The notes: a model not told the origin generated them from the sequence alone. Counted from the first letter of the stretch, positions 35,801-45,643 are shown. The stretch: 64,000 bases of DNA from Scilla litardierei (GCA_030789695.1 CM061132.1:154858817-154922816), one strand, 5' to 3'. Numbers and translations: made by a program.

Positions 35801-36888
35801 GGCAGTGGTATATGCGTTTTCAAGAAGTTGTTTTGTCGTATGGATTCTCCATGCTCGACGAAGACAATTGCGTATATATTAAGAGGATTAAAAACAAGTA
35901 TATAATTATGTCTCTTTATGTAGATGACATACTTATAGCCGGAAATGATAAGCGTCTTATATTGGATATCAAAGCTTGGCTTTCATCCGTCTTTGAGATG
36001 AAAGACATGGGTGAAGCTGCATATATCCTTGGGGTTAAGATCTCAAGGAATCGTTCCAAGAAACTTCTTTCTCTCTCTCAAGAGACGTATATAAAGAAAG
36101 TTTTAGAACGGTTTAATATGCAGGACTGCAAGCCAATTGATACTCCAATAAGCAAAGGCGAGGGTCTATGTTTGGAGATGTGTCCCAAAGATCCAAAAGA
36201 AAAGAAAGCTATGGAAAAAGTTCCATACTCCAGTGCTGTCGGGAGTCTGATGTACGCCATAATGTGTACTAGACCCGACATTTGCTATGCTGTTGGTATG
36301 GTAAGCCGTTACCAATCCAACCCAGGGCAGGCACACTGGAAAGCGGTGAAGAGGATATTAAGATACCTCAAAGGGACTGCGGACTATGCGTTATGCTATC
36401 AAGGCAATACCTTGAGACTCGAAGGCTATACCGATGCTGATTGGGCGGGTGATCTCGACGAGCGAAGATCTACCTCGGGCTTTGTTTTCTTACTCGGGAA
36501 TGGTGCAATATCCTGGAGCAGCAAGAAACAAACCTGCATCGCTCTATCAACCATGGAAGCCGAGTTCGTAGCATTCAGCATGGCGGTCCAAGAAGCTGTT
36601 TGGCTTAGGAAATTCTTAGACAGGCTGACGAATGCCTCTGACTCGAGCACTGTTCCTATATACAGTGATAGTCAAGCTTCGATTGCCTATGTCAAAGATC
36701 CTAAATTTCATTGTAAGACCAAACACATTGACATTCGATTCAAGTTTGCGAAGGATTATGATAAACGAAAGGAAGTAGACATAGGATACATATCCACGCA
36801 TGAGATGATAGCGGATCCCCTTACTAAGGCGATCCCCAGAGATGTGTTTTTCAAACACTTATCATCTATGGGAATGCGTAGGTGCTGA
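32818..36888 (+). CDS. Copia gag-pol polyprotein, intact (1356 codons)
   Basis: Starts at the ATG of MSTASKNIVAELNKGEKL, the first ATG of the gag homology. Order: UBN2-type gag (about residues 1-230); zinc knuckle CFKCNKYGHFARTC (266-279); aspartic protease WLIDSGATDH (Asp311); pre-integrase motif CWHARLGH (~450); integrase core with HSDICGPMN and TPQQNGVAERRNR; a linker holding three tandem IPSGSD units; RT with KARLVAKGFTQQEGIDY, AFLNGELDEEIYMEQP and the catalytic YVDDIL (~1034); RNase H with YTDADWAGD (~1204), ALSTMEAEFVA and IADPLTKAIP near the end. No stop or frameshift is present. It supplies particle, protease, integrase and reverse transcriptase for movement through RNA. Confidence 0.96.
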   Translation: MSTASKNIVAELNKGEKLNGDNYKLWSIKIQYVLEEQDVLETLQNIMVEPELGNTAQHKRDREAYDTWTRKNKIARITLLSAMDNDIMRLFREFDLAKDIWSELEIKFGGTLVTKLRSLNIQFDSYKMRRDHSMKKHLRHMANLISELKDAGVTLSDEQQIQAVIRSLPDSWDNMKMHLTHNECIKTLSDVSKHLELEEERIQAAKPSAEVHVAASSSHGGNKRKNKRLRFVNERKQEPETSKKTKNKKWQKNVHSKKKNLKKIKCFKCNKYGHFARTCTDGSDKVTCRTSYICVSSSMFLAESNYFWLIDSGATDHVAKDRRFFVEYRKITQGTKWIYVGNNTRVEVKGVGTCTLVLDNGRTLLLHDVLFAPDIRRNIVSVVMLMSLDYEWRFYKQYVDLVCNNSLIGSGNVCNGLIVLNTMNDVASSINESFHLTNASNSESEIICWHARLGHIGPTRMDRLAKSGLLSNVSKVEMSTCEHCLVGKTCRKPFGTGTRAEVPLQLIHSDICGPMNVKTRHGKSYFITFIDDFTRFGHIYLISHKSEALACFKNYMSLVENQLDRKIKVLRTNRGGEYQSISFKELCDEKGIVHQVTMPYTPQQNGVAERRNRTLMEMVRSMMSQANLPITFWGDALLTAAFILNRVPSKSVSSTPYELWNNRTPDLSILKPWGCASYAHLSSHKYGKLGPRGRKCIFIRYAENSKGYVFVGQEDNGGLIEFESRDVVFLENEFPRQGEISQDLSLFETWDQKGSERSSGRILGEEENTFQTSPMNDTNDTNPIPSGSDVIPSGSDVIPSGSDQTQTRRSNRTRLTPLRFEDEFPQTFMTLLQDDDEPANFKQAVTCPAKDKWIAAMEEELQSMKTNQVWDLVNLPKGRRAIGNKWVLKIKHKADGSIEKYKARLVAKGFTQQEGIDYEETFSPVVRFTSIRLILAMVACLDLELHQMDVKTAFLNGELDEEIYMEQPNGFVQEENKHKVCKLRKSIYGLKQSSRQWYMRFQEVVLSYGFSMLDEDNCVYIKRIKNKYIIMSLYVDDILIAGNDKRLILDIKAWLSSVFEMKDMGEAAYILGVKISRNRSKKLLSLSQETYIKKVLERFNMQDCKPIDTPISKGEGLCLEMCPKDPKEKKAMEKVPYSSAVGSLMYAIMCTRPDICYAVGMVSRYQSNPGQAHWKAVKRILRYLKGTADYALCYQGNTLRLEGYTDADWAGDLDERRSTSGFVFLLGNGAISWSSKKQTCIALSTMEAEFVAFSMAVQEAVWLRKFLDRLTNASDSSTVPIYSDSQASIAYVKDPKFHCKTKHIDIRFKFAKDYDKRKEVDIGYISTHEMIADPLTKAIPRDVFFKHLSSMGMRRC

Positions 36889-37907
36889 GCTGTATCATGT
36901 AATATTTCCCATGTCTATAGAAGATCAAAATTTAATTTGCATACAAGTTTCTTACAAATGATTTTATATACATTTGTGTTTAAGTCTCAGCTATTTTTGT
37001 GTGTATGTCAGACAGATTAAGGTTGGCTCTCTCACATGAGCAACCGCCTTATCTTATCAGATGGATAAGATAGAGATGAGACTAGTTTAAAGTCAAAATC
37101 ATTAGACAAATGATTTAGAGTCATGACTTAAACAAGATAGTCGAATAAAAGATCTGCATCATACGGATGCTTACAAAAGATCTGAGATCTGTATCACAAG
37201 GATATAAAGATCTCATTGGATTTTTTTTAATCCTGTCTGTCTTATGCAGGATGAGAGTCCGTGAATATTTCACGAGTAGTAAGGGGACTCAAAAAGATAG
37301 GCATTGTGGTGTCTGATCTTTTTCATCCGTACAACATCATTAAGACATACTCTCCCTGGGAAAGGAGTGATGTTGTAGTACGTGTTCATACCACGTATGC
37401 ATTTTCGACCACTGAGTTAGTAGCAATAGTGTTTGTTATTATGTGAGACTCAAAGGCCATACGGGTCTTAACTCTTACCCTCAAGGACTCCAATTGGTTC
37501 CTTTAGATTTGACGAGATGATCGCTATCTTAGCGTGTTGCTAATGGGCTATGGTAATTCGGCTCGGCGGGGCACGTTAGAAAAGCGAATCAAGTCAAGAT
37601 CAGAAGGTTCGCAAGAAGAGGAAGATTGATTTCATATTCGCATTTGGACTTTAATGATTCAAAGCTGGCCAGCCAATTGTAATCCAGATGGGATTCAATT
37701 GTTGAATATAAAGTATAAGAAATGTGAAGAAATAATCTAGGGTAAAGCATGCGTTGAACTACTCAACTTTGCACCTTCGAGGTCGTTGTGTATCTCTAAC
37801 AAGTGCACAACAACAGACTCTACGCGCATGACGGTCGCACGGTCTATTTCTCGGTATGATAGATGAAAGAACTAAGGGAAAGACGTTCTCTTACAATCCC
37901 CTCAAGT
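36889..37907 (+). other. 3' noncoding region of the young copia element
   Basis: About 1 kb between the stop codon and the purine tract. No conserved frame. It contains repeats of 'agatct' and 'atcgatctg'-like words near 37140-37230. Such long 3' regions occur in some copia lineages; function unknown. Confidence 0.5.
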
Positions 37908-37919
37908 GTGAGTGGGAGA
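37908..37919 (+). promoter_or_regulatory. Polypurine tract of the young copia element
   Basis: GTGAGTGGGAGA abuts the 3' LTR start TGTTGG. Confidence 0.75.
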
Positions 37920-38524
37920 TGTTGGATATGGAAGACGTTTGTACACCCTTGTGGGGGATGTACGAGGGATTACGGACCTCGAACGTCGCGCACACGAAGT
38001 CATGTGCAAAGGGAATCTGTTCCCTTGCGGAGAGGATCTCTGTATGAGCGGGAAAGTCGCATTATATATGCATAAGTGCATGCGACATATGGCTAATAAA
38101 GGGGGAATATCTTAAGCTTATGTTGTACCATGCATATGGTACAACTTAAGCTTATATTGTGCCATGTATCATGGTACACCTTAATTAAGTTGTTCCAAAG
38201 GAACAACTTACCCTAAAATAACTACCTTGGGGGCTATAAATAAGACCCAAGGGTAGCCATTTTCCTTACAAATTTGCATGAAATTCATGCATGCATCTTC
38301 TTCATAGCGAAGCTCTGCAGAAATATTTCCTCTCCCTCCTTCCAAGTTCTTAATCTAAAATAGAGATTTAGATTGTGGATTAGTAGCCTTACTCCGTTCG
38401 TGAGAAGACTCGATCCGTCGTGGCGAATCCGAAGGCAAAGTTCCGAGACTATCGTTCCGCATACGCAAGCGTAAGTCTCCACTTTAATTATCGATCCTAA
38501 CTTTGTTTTGGACAGGATCCAACA
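37920..38524 (+). repeat. 3' LTR of the young copia element
   Basis: 605 bp, identical to 30417-31021 except one base, followed by the GGTAA duplication. Confidence 0.95.
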
Positions 38525-39342
38525 GGTAATATATTAAATTTAACATATAAATAAGTTTTACGTATCTCAGAAAGCGTCTGAACAGAAAACTGGTTGCCTT
38601 TGTATGCATGTAGGTAAATATTACCTTTGCGATGCTGGATATACGACAATGCCAGGATTCATAGCGCCGTACAGAGGAGTTAGATACCATTTGAAGGACC
38701 ATACTGATCGGGTTCCTCGAAATCGACGAGTGCTATTCAACCTGCGCCATTCTACATTAAGATCAAAGATCGAGTCCACTTTTGGTATCCTAAAGAACAA
38801 TTTTAAAATATTGACATCCAAACCTCACTACCCATTCAAGAGCCAGGTCGCTACCGTACTATCGTGCACTGTTTTGCATAATTACATCCAGATTGCAGAT
38901 CCTCATGACCCCCAACTATATGAAGAAGAGGATGGGGTGGAGGAGGAAGTAGAGGGTATCGATGAGAGAGATGACGATGTTATTGATCTATCCCAACAGG
39001 GGACCGTTCGTGAACAAACCGAACAAAGGGATCAGTGGAAAAAGCGCAGGGAGAAGATAGCTTGGGATATGTGGGTGGACTACTGTAACATAAATAATAA
39101 CGGGAACACAGAAGAGCATGGCCTATGAGGGGGTCGTTCTATTTGCCTAGTCTGAACATTGTGTCAATGTTCATTTCTTATTGCATGACGTTCGGTGTGT
39201 TTAGGATGACAATATTTTCATACTTTGGCTGATCATTTTAATCATTTAAATTTCTGTATTATCTCTACAAATACGTTATCATGTCAATGATGTTTACTGA
39301 CAACTTATGAGTTTTAATAACAATTAGATTGATGATGTAGGG

Positions 39343-40907
39343 ATGGATGGATCTAAAAAATCAGGGCATGGGGGCGAGCCCTCCCTGGATGGGAGTGATC
39401 CAATGCATCATTTATATGAAAATCTATATGGGACACAATGTGGAGATGCCGAGAGGAGGGTGGAACCCCTTCTCAACCGTCCAATTCCCATGCGGGTTCC
39501 ACCTAACCCCTACCAAATGCTTGGATACCAATCTGGTGGGCATGGACTGCCATATCAACCTTATGGAAATTACACATTGCCAATGCAAATGCCCTTGCCT
39601 CCTCCAATGCAAATGTCCATGTCTCCTCCAATGCAAATGCCCATGTCTCCTCCATTGTAAATGCCCATGACTATGCCCTCCCATAGTGGCCATGGGTATA
39701 TGCATATGCTACAAGGGGGAGAATTACCCAATTTCAGACCCACCTCCTCGCACAATGCATGCGCGATGCCCTCGCCAAAAAGTGGAAATGAAAGAACTCC
39801 CGGCAGTGACTCCTCGAGGAAGTCGAGCCGTCGTAGTGATGATGCCGAGGGGTCTGTATCAAGTCCAAGCAAAATGCTGAAGCAGCCTGCCGCTTCTTCA
39901 CAACATAACAAACTATGGAAGCCCGAGCACGATGCCACACTTATTCCATTGCTAGCAGAACTTGCACGGCAGGGCCTTAAGGTCGATAAGACCTTTAAAG
40001 GGGCCGCCTTCAATGCCGCGGCAGCTGAAATCAATAAATCTCATGGGACGTCCTTCACAAGTGGTAATGTGAGAAACAACATGAAATCATTGAAGACGCG
40101 TCTCAAGGATGTGTACGATTGCATGGAAATTAGCGGGGCGGGCTGGGATGTTGATAATAAGATTATTCATCTGGAGCCAGAAATTTATGACACGTGGGCG
40201 GCGGTAAATACTTCTACCTTCTACATAGTCTAGGTGGTAGTTCATAAATTATATATATGAATGGTATATTCATATATGATTTGGTAATCGTTCTGGCAAA
40301 CCCTCGCAAGCGTGCATATGTGAACCATCCACTGCCATGGTTTGAAGATCTCGTAGTCATCATCGGGGATGACGCAGCACGAGGGGATATGTTCTGTTCC
40401 TTGTACGATAGCTTTGCAGGCCCATTCTCTGGAGGGGAAGGTGAGCCCGTCACGCCTGATCCTACCCATATACGTACTCCCCCCCACCATGTTCCTGAGG
40501 ACATACCCACACAGGCGTCGACAGGAGAGTGTCCATCTGGTGGGCCAAGAACTGCTACCCCACCATCGCTGGGGAAGAAGAAACAGCGGCGTCGCGCTGT
40601 GAGGGAAGACCCTGATGTAATGCGGGATATTGCCTGCAACGTGAAAGAGGTCGCTGAGGCTATTAGGAGTGCACACTCCCAGCCCCACTGGACTGAAACT
40701 CTTGCACATAGTGTGTACGCGTTTACGGAGTACCCTCACCACGTCCTGTTGAAGTTGTATAAAGATCTTAGCATGAATGAGCTGGCGGGGCGTCAATTTT
40801 TGGCCGTGCCACAGCAGAGTCGAAAGCTTATACTTGAAGATTTAGTGGCAGAAATGAAAAGGGACTTGCGGGACGCTGGTTATGGCAGCGGAGATGGCTT
40901 CGGATAG
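39343..40907 (+). pseudogene. Harbinger Myb/SANT-like DNA-binding partner (one nonsense mutation)
   Basis: Two exons, 39343-40203 and 40311-40907 (GT-AG intron of 107 bp, phase 0; the acceptor choice is inferred from frame), give about 485 codons. The N-terminal part has Pro/Met repeats (PPMQMPM); one CAA of the series is TAA at 39658-39660, truncating it. A Myb/SANT-like domain follows: KLWKPEHDATLIPLLAELA, then GKNVR-type helices (TSGNVRNNMKSLKTRLKDVY) and IIHLEPEIYDTWAA. The second exon carries ...AYVNHPLPWFEDLVVIIGDD, typical of PIF ORF1, a basic KKKQRRR stretch that may serve nuclear entry, and a helical C-terminus. In known PIF/Pong elements this protein works with the transposase. Confidence 0.8.
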
Positions 40908-41567
40908 ATATGAGATTGGGTGGATTATAAGGTATGGTGGTTGAGTGGGGAGTAGAGGTCGTTGGTGTTGGGTATGTTTTGTATGGGTACGTATGAAACA
41001 TATTGGCATGTCACATTGCTGTTTTTTTTGGCGTGTCTACTAGATGTTTTTTGTGTGTGAATGTGATACATGTGGCGTAGGGTAATGGGTGCAGGGTATG
41101 TGGCATGTCTCCATAATGCAGGTTGTCTTGATATGAAACATATTTGTAATGCTCTATGGTTCAATTTTTTGGTTAATGTATCACTTTTGATGATTTGGCT
41201 GAATGGTACATATTTTGCTATATTTTATCCATGTTGTTTTTTGTTGTTATGTGATACATATGGGCAGGGCCTACTGGTGCAGGTTTTGGGCCATGTCTAC
41301 ATGTTGCAGTCTGTGATATTATGAAACATAAGTGGATGGCTCATATTATCAGTTTTGGTTTATGGGTCCTTGTAGATGTTTCCCTGTAAGCCCAATGATG
41401 ACGATATGTACATGATCCCTGTGTCCATGGGATATGAAAAAGATAGGTGGATATAGGCTGGATGGTTCCACTATCTCTCCGTGTGTGTTATGTGATGGAG
41501 CAACTGATTATGACCACCATGATTTATTGCTAACTAAACTTTCTTCCTGAGGGCGATAAAAACACAT
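40908..41567 (+). other. Spacer after the Harbinger Myb gene
   Basis: T-rich sequence with recurrent 'gatacatatg' and 'gaaacatatt' words. From about 41391 a ~170-bp block (CCCAATGATGACGATA..., ...TTCTTCCTGAGGGC) recurs diverged near 44088-44260, with weaker echoes at about 41648 and 44325. Confidence 0.5.
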
Positions 41568-41645
41568 CTGTTTCTCATTGTTCACAGCAGCACCAATGTG
41601 CAATGCCCCCAAAAAAATTAAACTGGGTATAAAAACACATATGTT
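41568..41645 (-). repeat. Inverted single copy of the Harbinger minisatellite unit
   Basis: AACTGGGTATAAAAACACAT and neighbouring sequence are the reverse complement of the ~73-bp unit that forms the array from 41840 on. Confidence 0.75.
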
Positions 41646-41839
41646 TCAGCCCTATGATGACTAACATATAATGATCACTTTGTCCCTCGTTTACGAAGAA
41701 AAAGTTGTATTAGGTGTGAAGGTTCATTCAAAATGAGCAACCGGCTAATACATACTGAATGCTTAAAAACATGTTACCCTGAGGGCTTAGAAACATATGT
41801 GATTTTTACCCAGTTTTGTTCTCTAAAGGGGCATTGCAC

Positions 41840-44070
41840 ATTAGAGCTGCTGTGAACACTGAGATACGTATGCGGTGCTGTTGGGGGCTATGCACACTGG
41901 TGCTGTTGGTAAAGCGAGAGAGGAAAGTGAGTGAATAGTGATGAATTGACGCGTGAATAGTGACCCAAATACACTGAGAAACAGATGTGTTTTTATACCC
42001 AGTTTAAATTTGTTGTGGGCTATGCACATTGGTGCTGCAGTGAACATTGAGAAACTTATGTGGTTTTTTCCATGTTTCTATTTTTTGTGGGCAAGATTCA
42101 CAGTGGTGCTGCAGTGAACAATGAGAAACAAATGTGTTTTTATACCCAGGTTAATTTTTTTGGGGGGCAATGCACATTGGTGCAGCTGGGAACAATGAGA
42201 CACATATGTGTTTATATACCCAGTTTAATTTGTTTGGGTGCAATGCACATTGGTGCTGCAGTGAACATTGAGAAACAGCTGTGTTTTTTTACCCAGTTTA
42301 CTTTTGTTGGGGGCTTTGCACATTGGTGCTGCAGTGAACATTGAGAAACAAATGTGTTTTTGTACCCAGTTTAACTTTTTTGATGGCAATGCACTTTGGT
42401 GCAGCTGGGAACAGTGAGACACATATGTGTTTTTATACCCAGTTTAATTTTTTTGGGTGCAATCCACATTGGTGCATTGCTTTGAACAATGAGAAACCGG
42501 TGTTTTTATGTCCTTGAAGATTTTTTTGGGGGCTTTGCCCATTGGTGCTGCAGTGAACATTGAGAAACATATGTGTTTTTATACCCAGTTTAAATGTTTT
42601 GGGGGCTTTGCACATTAGTGCTGCAGTGTTCAATGAGAAATAAATGTGTCTATTTACCCAGTTTAATTTTTTTGGGTGCTTTGCACATTGATGCTGCAGT
42701 GATCAATGAGAAACAAATGTGTCTTTTAACCCATTTTAATTTTTTTGGGGGCTTTGCACATTGGTGCTGCAGTGAACATTGAAGAATAATATTTGTTTTT
42801 TTACCCAGTTTAATTTTTTTGGGTGCAATGCACATTGGTGCTGCAGTGAACATTGAGAAACAGATGTGTTTTTTTGACCCAGTTTAATTTTTTTGGGGGC
42901 TTTGCACATTGGTGCAGCTGGGAACAATGAGACACATAGGTGTTATTATACCCAGTTTAATTTTTTTGGGTCCAATGCACATTGGTGCTGCAGTTAACAT
43001 TGAGAAACAATTGTGTTTTTTGACCCAGTTTAAATTTTTTGGGGGCTTTGCACATTGGTGCAGCTGGGAACAATGAGACACATATGTGTTTTTATACCCA
43101 GTTTAATTTTTTTGGGTGCAATTCACATTGGTGCTGCAGTGAACATGGAGAAACAAATGTGTTTTTATACCCAGTATAATTTTTTTGTGGGGCTTTGCAC
43201 ATTGGTGCTGCAGTGAACATTGAGAAACAAATGTGTTTTTATACCCAGTTTAATTTTTTTGGGTGCAATGCACATTGGTGCTGCAGTGAACATTGAGAAA
43301 AAAATGTGTTTTTTTACCCAGTTTAAATTGTTTGGGTGCAATGCACATTGGTGCAGCTGGGAACAATGAGACACATATGTGTTTTTATACCCAGGTTCAT
43401 ATTTTTGGGGGCAATGCACATTGGTGCAGCTGTGAACAATGAGAAACAGATGTGTATTTAGGACCAGTTTAATTTTTTGGGGGCTTTGCACATTGGTGCT
43501 GCAGTGAACATTGAGAAACATATGTGTTTTTATACCCAGTTTAAATTTTTTGGGGGCTTTGCACATTGGTGCTGCAGTGATCAATGAGAAACAAATGTGT
43601 TTGTATACCCAGTTTAAATTTTTTGGGGGCTTTGCACATTGGTGCTGCAGTGAACATTGAGACACATATGTGTATTTATACCCAGTTTAATTTTTTTGGG
43701 GGGCTTTGCAAAGTGGTTCTGCAGTGAACATTGAGAAACTAATGTGTTTTTTTCCCAGTTTCTATTTTTTTGGGTGCTATGCACTTTGGTGCAGCTGGGA
43801 ACAATGAGAAAAATATGTGTTTTTATTCCCAGTTTACTTTTTTTGGGGCAATGCACATTGGTGCAGCTGTGAACAATGAGACACATATGTGTTTTTATAC
43901 CCAGTTTAATTTTTTTGGGGGCTTTGCATAGTGGTGCTACAGTGAACATTGAGAAACTTATGTGTTTTTTCCCATTTTCTTTTTTTGTGGCTTTTCACAT
44001 TGGTGCTTCTGTGAATATTGAGCAACATATGTGTTTTTATACCCAGTTTAATTTTTTGCTGGTGCATTGC
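41840..44070 (+). repeat. ~73-bp minisatellite, about 30 copies
   Basis: The unit reads roughly GCACATTGGTGCTGCAGTGA, then ACATTGAGAAACAAATGTGT, then TTTTATACCCAGTTTAA and a T-run with GGGGGC. Variants replace GCTGCAGTG with GCAGCTGGG. The first units flank a stretch (about 41912-41966) inverted relative to the Harbinger left subterminal region. It lies between the Myb gene and the GRF gene. Minus-strand open frames here merely translate the repeat. Confidence 0.9.
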
Positions 44071-44542
44071 TCAGTGGCTGATCCTAGCCCAATGATGAAG
44101 ATAATTAGCTGATCCCCTTGTCCCTCGGGTATGAAAAAATAGGTGGTTATAGCCTGGATGGTTCCATTACCAATGAGGGGGAGAGAGATGTGATGGAGCA
44201 ACTGCTTATGTCCACCAGGATTTATTGAAAAATTACCTTTCTTCCTGAGGGCTTATGTATAAAACACAAACATCTACATTGAGCCATGACACAAAAACTT
44301 ACTTTATGAGCCATTCACATATGTTTCAGCCTGCTGATGATGAAGATATATATACATTTCAATTTGTCTCGATGTTACGATATTTCCTTTTGTCTTTTAC
44401 TTCTGAATTAAGCCAGGTGATGTAATCGTCTGCGGGGTTGTCATTGTCTTTAGGTACGCTGCTTCCCCCATTTTTCATGTCATTGTTATATCTCTTTAAA
44501 TCATTATTCACGCTAATAATTGTTATTTCTTGCAAGGTTAAA
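44071..44542 (+). other. Spacer before the GRF gene
   Basis: Contains the second copy of the ~170-bp block noted at 41391. TCTTGCAAG just before the ATG could be a splice acceptor for an upstream noncoding exon. No other gene. Confidence 0.4.
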
Positions 44543-45001
44543 ATGAGCACCGGTTCCAGCTCTTCTATTCAATCCAGACCCAGATTTCCTGCAGGGGGTG
44601 AGTTGGCGGCTGATGATGATGACAGCAAGGTTTGCTACTGTCGGTTCAGGGTTGCCAGGCGGACTTCATGGACCCGAAAAAATCCAGGCAGGCGCTTTTG
44701 GAGCTGTCCATCCCGCGTGAATGGCTGCAACTTCTACGAATGGAAGGATCCACCACACTCCGACTGGTCAACCTATGTGATACTGCAGTTGCTGGATGAG
44801 ATTGAAAGAGGCCCAACCAATGCTCCCTCTTCCACATCGTTCTCGGATCGACGGCTTTTAGAGATAGAGGGTCGGTTGGCCTCGCTCGTGGGGCGATTTG
44901 AGCGGACCACGATGCGAATGGACACCGTGAAGTTGGTTTTGTTTACGCTCCTAGGTTTGATGTTAGTAGTGTTATTGTTGATTATACACAAGAGTGGTTG
45001 A
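44543..45001 (+). CDS. GRF zinc-finger protein with C-terminal membrane helix
   Basis: An uninterrupted 152-residue frame, MSTGSSSSIQSRPRF.... Residues 31-69 form a GRF-type zinc finger: CYC (31, 33), TSWTRKNPGRRFWSC (Cys55), then NGCNFYEWKD (Cys62), matching CxC...T...NxGRxFxxC...CxFFxWxD. A helical segment follows (about 100-128), then one membrane helix (about 131-148, LVLFTLLGLMLVVLLLII) and a short tail. GRF fingers bind nucleic acid in several known proteins; short plant GRF proteins of the At4g04775 kind share this layout and have no assigned function that I know. The gene lies inside the Harbinger ends, downstream of its two mobility genes and in the same orientation, and unlike them is undamaged. 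The ATG was chosen as the first in frame; the frame is open about 35 codons further upstream. Confidence 0.8.
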   Translation: MSTGSSSSIQSRPRFPAGGELAADDDDSKVCYCRFRVARRTSWTRKNPGRRFWSCPSRVNGCNFYEWKDPPHSDWSTYVILQLLDEIERGPTNAPSSTSFSDRRLLEIEGRLASLVGRFERTTMRMDTVKLVLFTLLGLMLVVLLLIIHKSG

Positions 45002-45643
45002 TGTTAGGTTGGTTACAGTGTAACACTTTATTTTTTTTGGATGTTTGTTATGCAATCTGAGACTGTATTATGGATATTATAGTCTTCTGTATATGCTGGG
45101 TTCATGTGTTATGGTAAATAGGATTGTGATTTCTGTAGTAGGCTGTCTCTGCAAATCAGTTGTACTTTTTTGAATTTATGAATGTTGGAAATGCAAGGGA
45201 TAAGTGGTTCAGGTGCTTCCTTTGTGGGTAGTGCATTCGTTTATATGTAATAGTCCAGAAGTGAAATTAAATAATTCTTTTTTTAGTAATTTCGGTATTT
45301 TAATTTTGATGTTTGATACACAGAATTTAATTATGAGTATTTAATAGATATTTACTTAATAGTTAATAGTTATTTAACTAATAGTTATTAGTTTAGTTAA
45401 GTAAATGATTTTTCTACTTCATATTTCCATATGGGGTTATTCTCACCTCATAACACTATAACCAACTACCAACAATCCTCATCCAACTTTCCCAAACACA
45501 CAATTTCCCAAAGAAACACAAAACTTTACTATGGGCCCCACATAAAAATCCCAAACCAACTTTCCCACCCACTTTCCTTCCAAAGAAACACAAAACTCTA
45601 TTTCTCTCTCCTTAGGAATCCACCATGGATTTACTATTCACAA
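45002..45643. other. AT-rich right flank inside Harbinger
   Basis: TTAATAGTTA-type words recur at 45345-45405. Two related blocks, CCAACTTTCCCA...CAAAGAAACACAAAACT, occur near 45485-45530 and 45560-45600. No gene apart from the GRF 3' UTR. Confidence 0.4.

Larger units (their letters stand above)
30417..38524 (+). mobile_element. Young, coding-complete Ty1/copia retrotransposon
   Basis: The 605-bp LTRs differ at a single base (30638 C versus 38141 A), and GGTAA duplications flank both ends (30412-30416 and 38525-38529). The element has a Met-type primer site, a 1.8-kb structured leader, one uninterrupted 1356-codon gag-pol frame, a 1-kb 3' noncoding region and a purine tract. Intactness and LTR identity point to very recent movement, and possible present activity. 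The lineage looks Tork/Ikeros-like from the gag and RNase H sequence, but I cannot fix it without comparison. Confidence 0.95.
29596..39128 (+). pseudogene. PIF/Harbinger DDE transposase, split by copia, with stop and frameshift
   Basis: Exons 29596-30102, 30186-30412 and 38614-39128 give a HARBI1/DDE_Tnp_4-type protein. The DDE triad is in place: Asp in LIDGTH (30204-30206), Asp in LCDAGY (38631-38633), Glu in KIESTFG (38772-38774). VPRFRGRKGVTQNVLA and VLAGWEGSANDF are typical. An in-frame TAG at 29776-29778 interrupts ILWG-stop-ESSCLHYL. Exon 2 is one base too long, and a run of six C's at 30384-30389 explains it: dropping one restores LGLRVYEG joining KYYLCDAGY. The 88-bp second intron carries an 8.1-kb copia insertion at its donor. 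The enzyme would cut and rejoin the element's ends; this copy is dead unless recoded. The C-terminus is acidic then basic. Confidence 0.85.

Noticed and set aside
41912..41966. Right end of the Harbinger element placed here
   Set aside because: The segment mirrors 27802-27860, which is internal to the left terminus, lacks a matching target duplication and is flanked by minisatellite on both sides. The pair 27759/45683 has better termini and TAA flanks, though I keep some doubt.
42225..43949. Minus-strand frames with repeated Cys/His/Asn motifs
   Set aside because: They translate the ~73-bp minisatellite; the repeating peptides follow the DNA period and frame changes between units.
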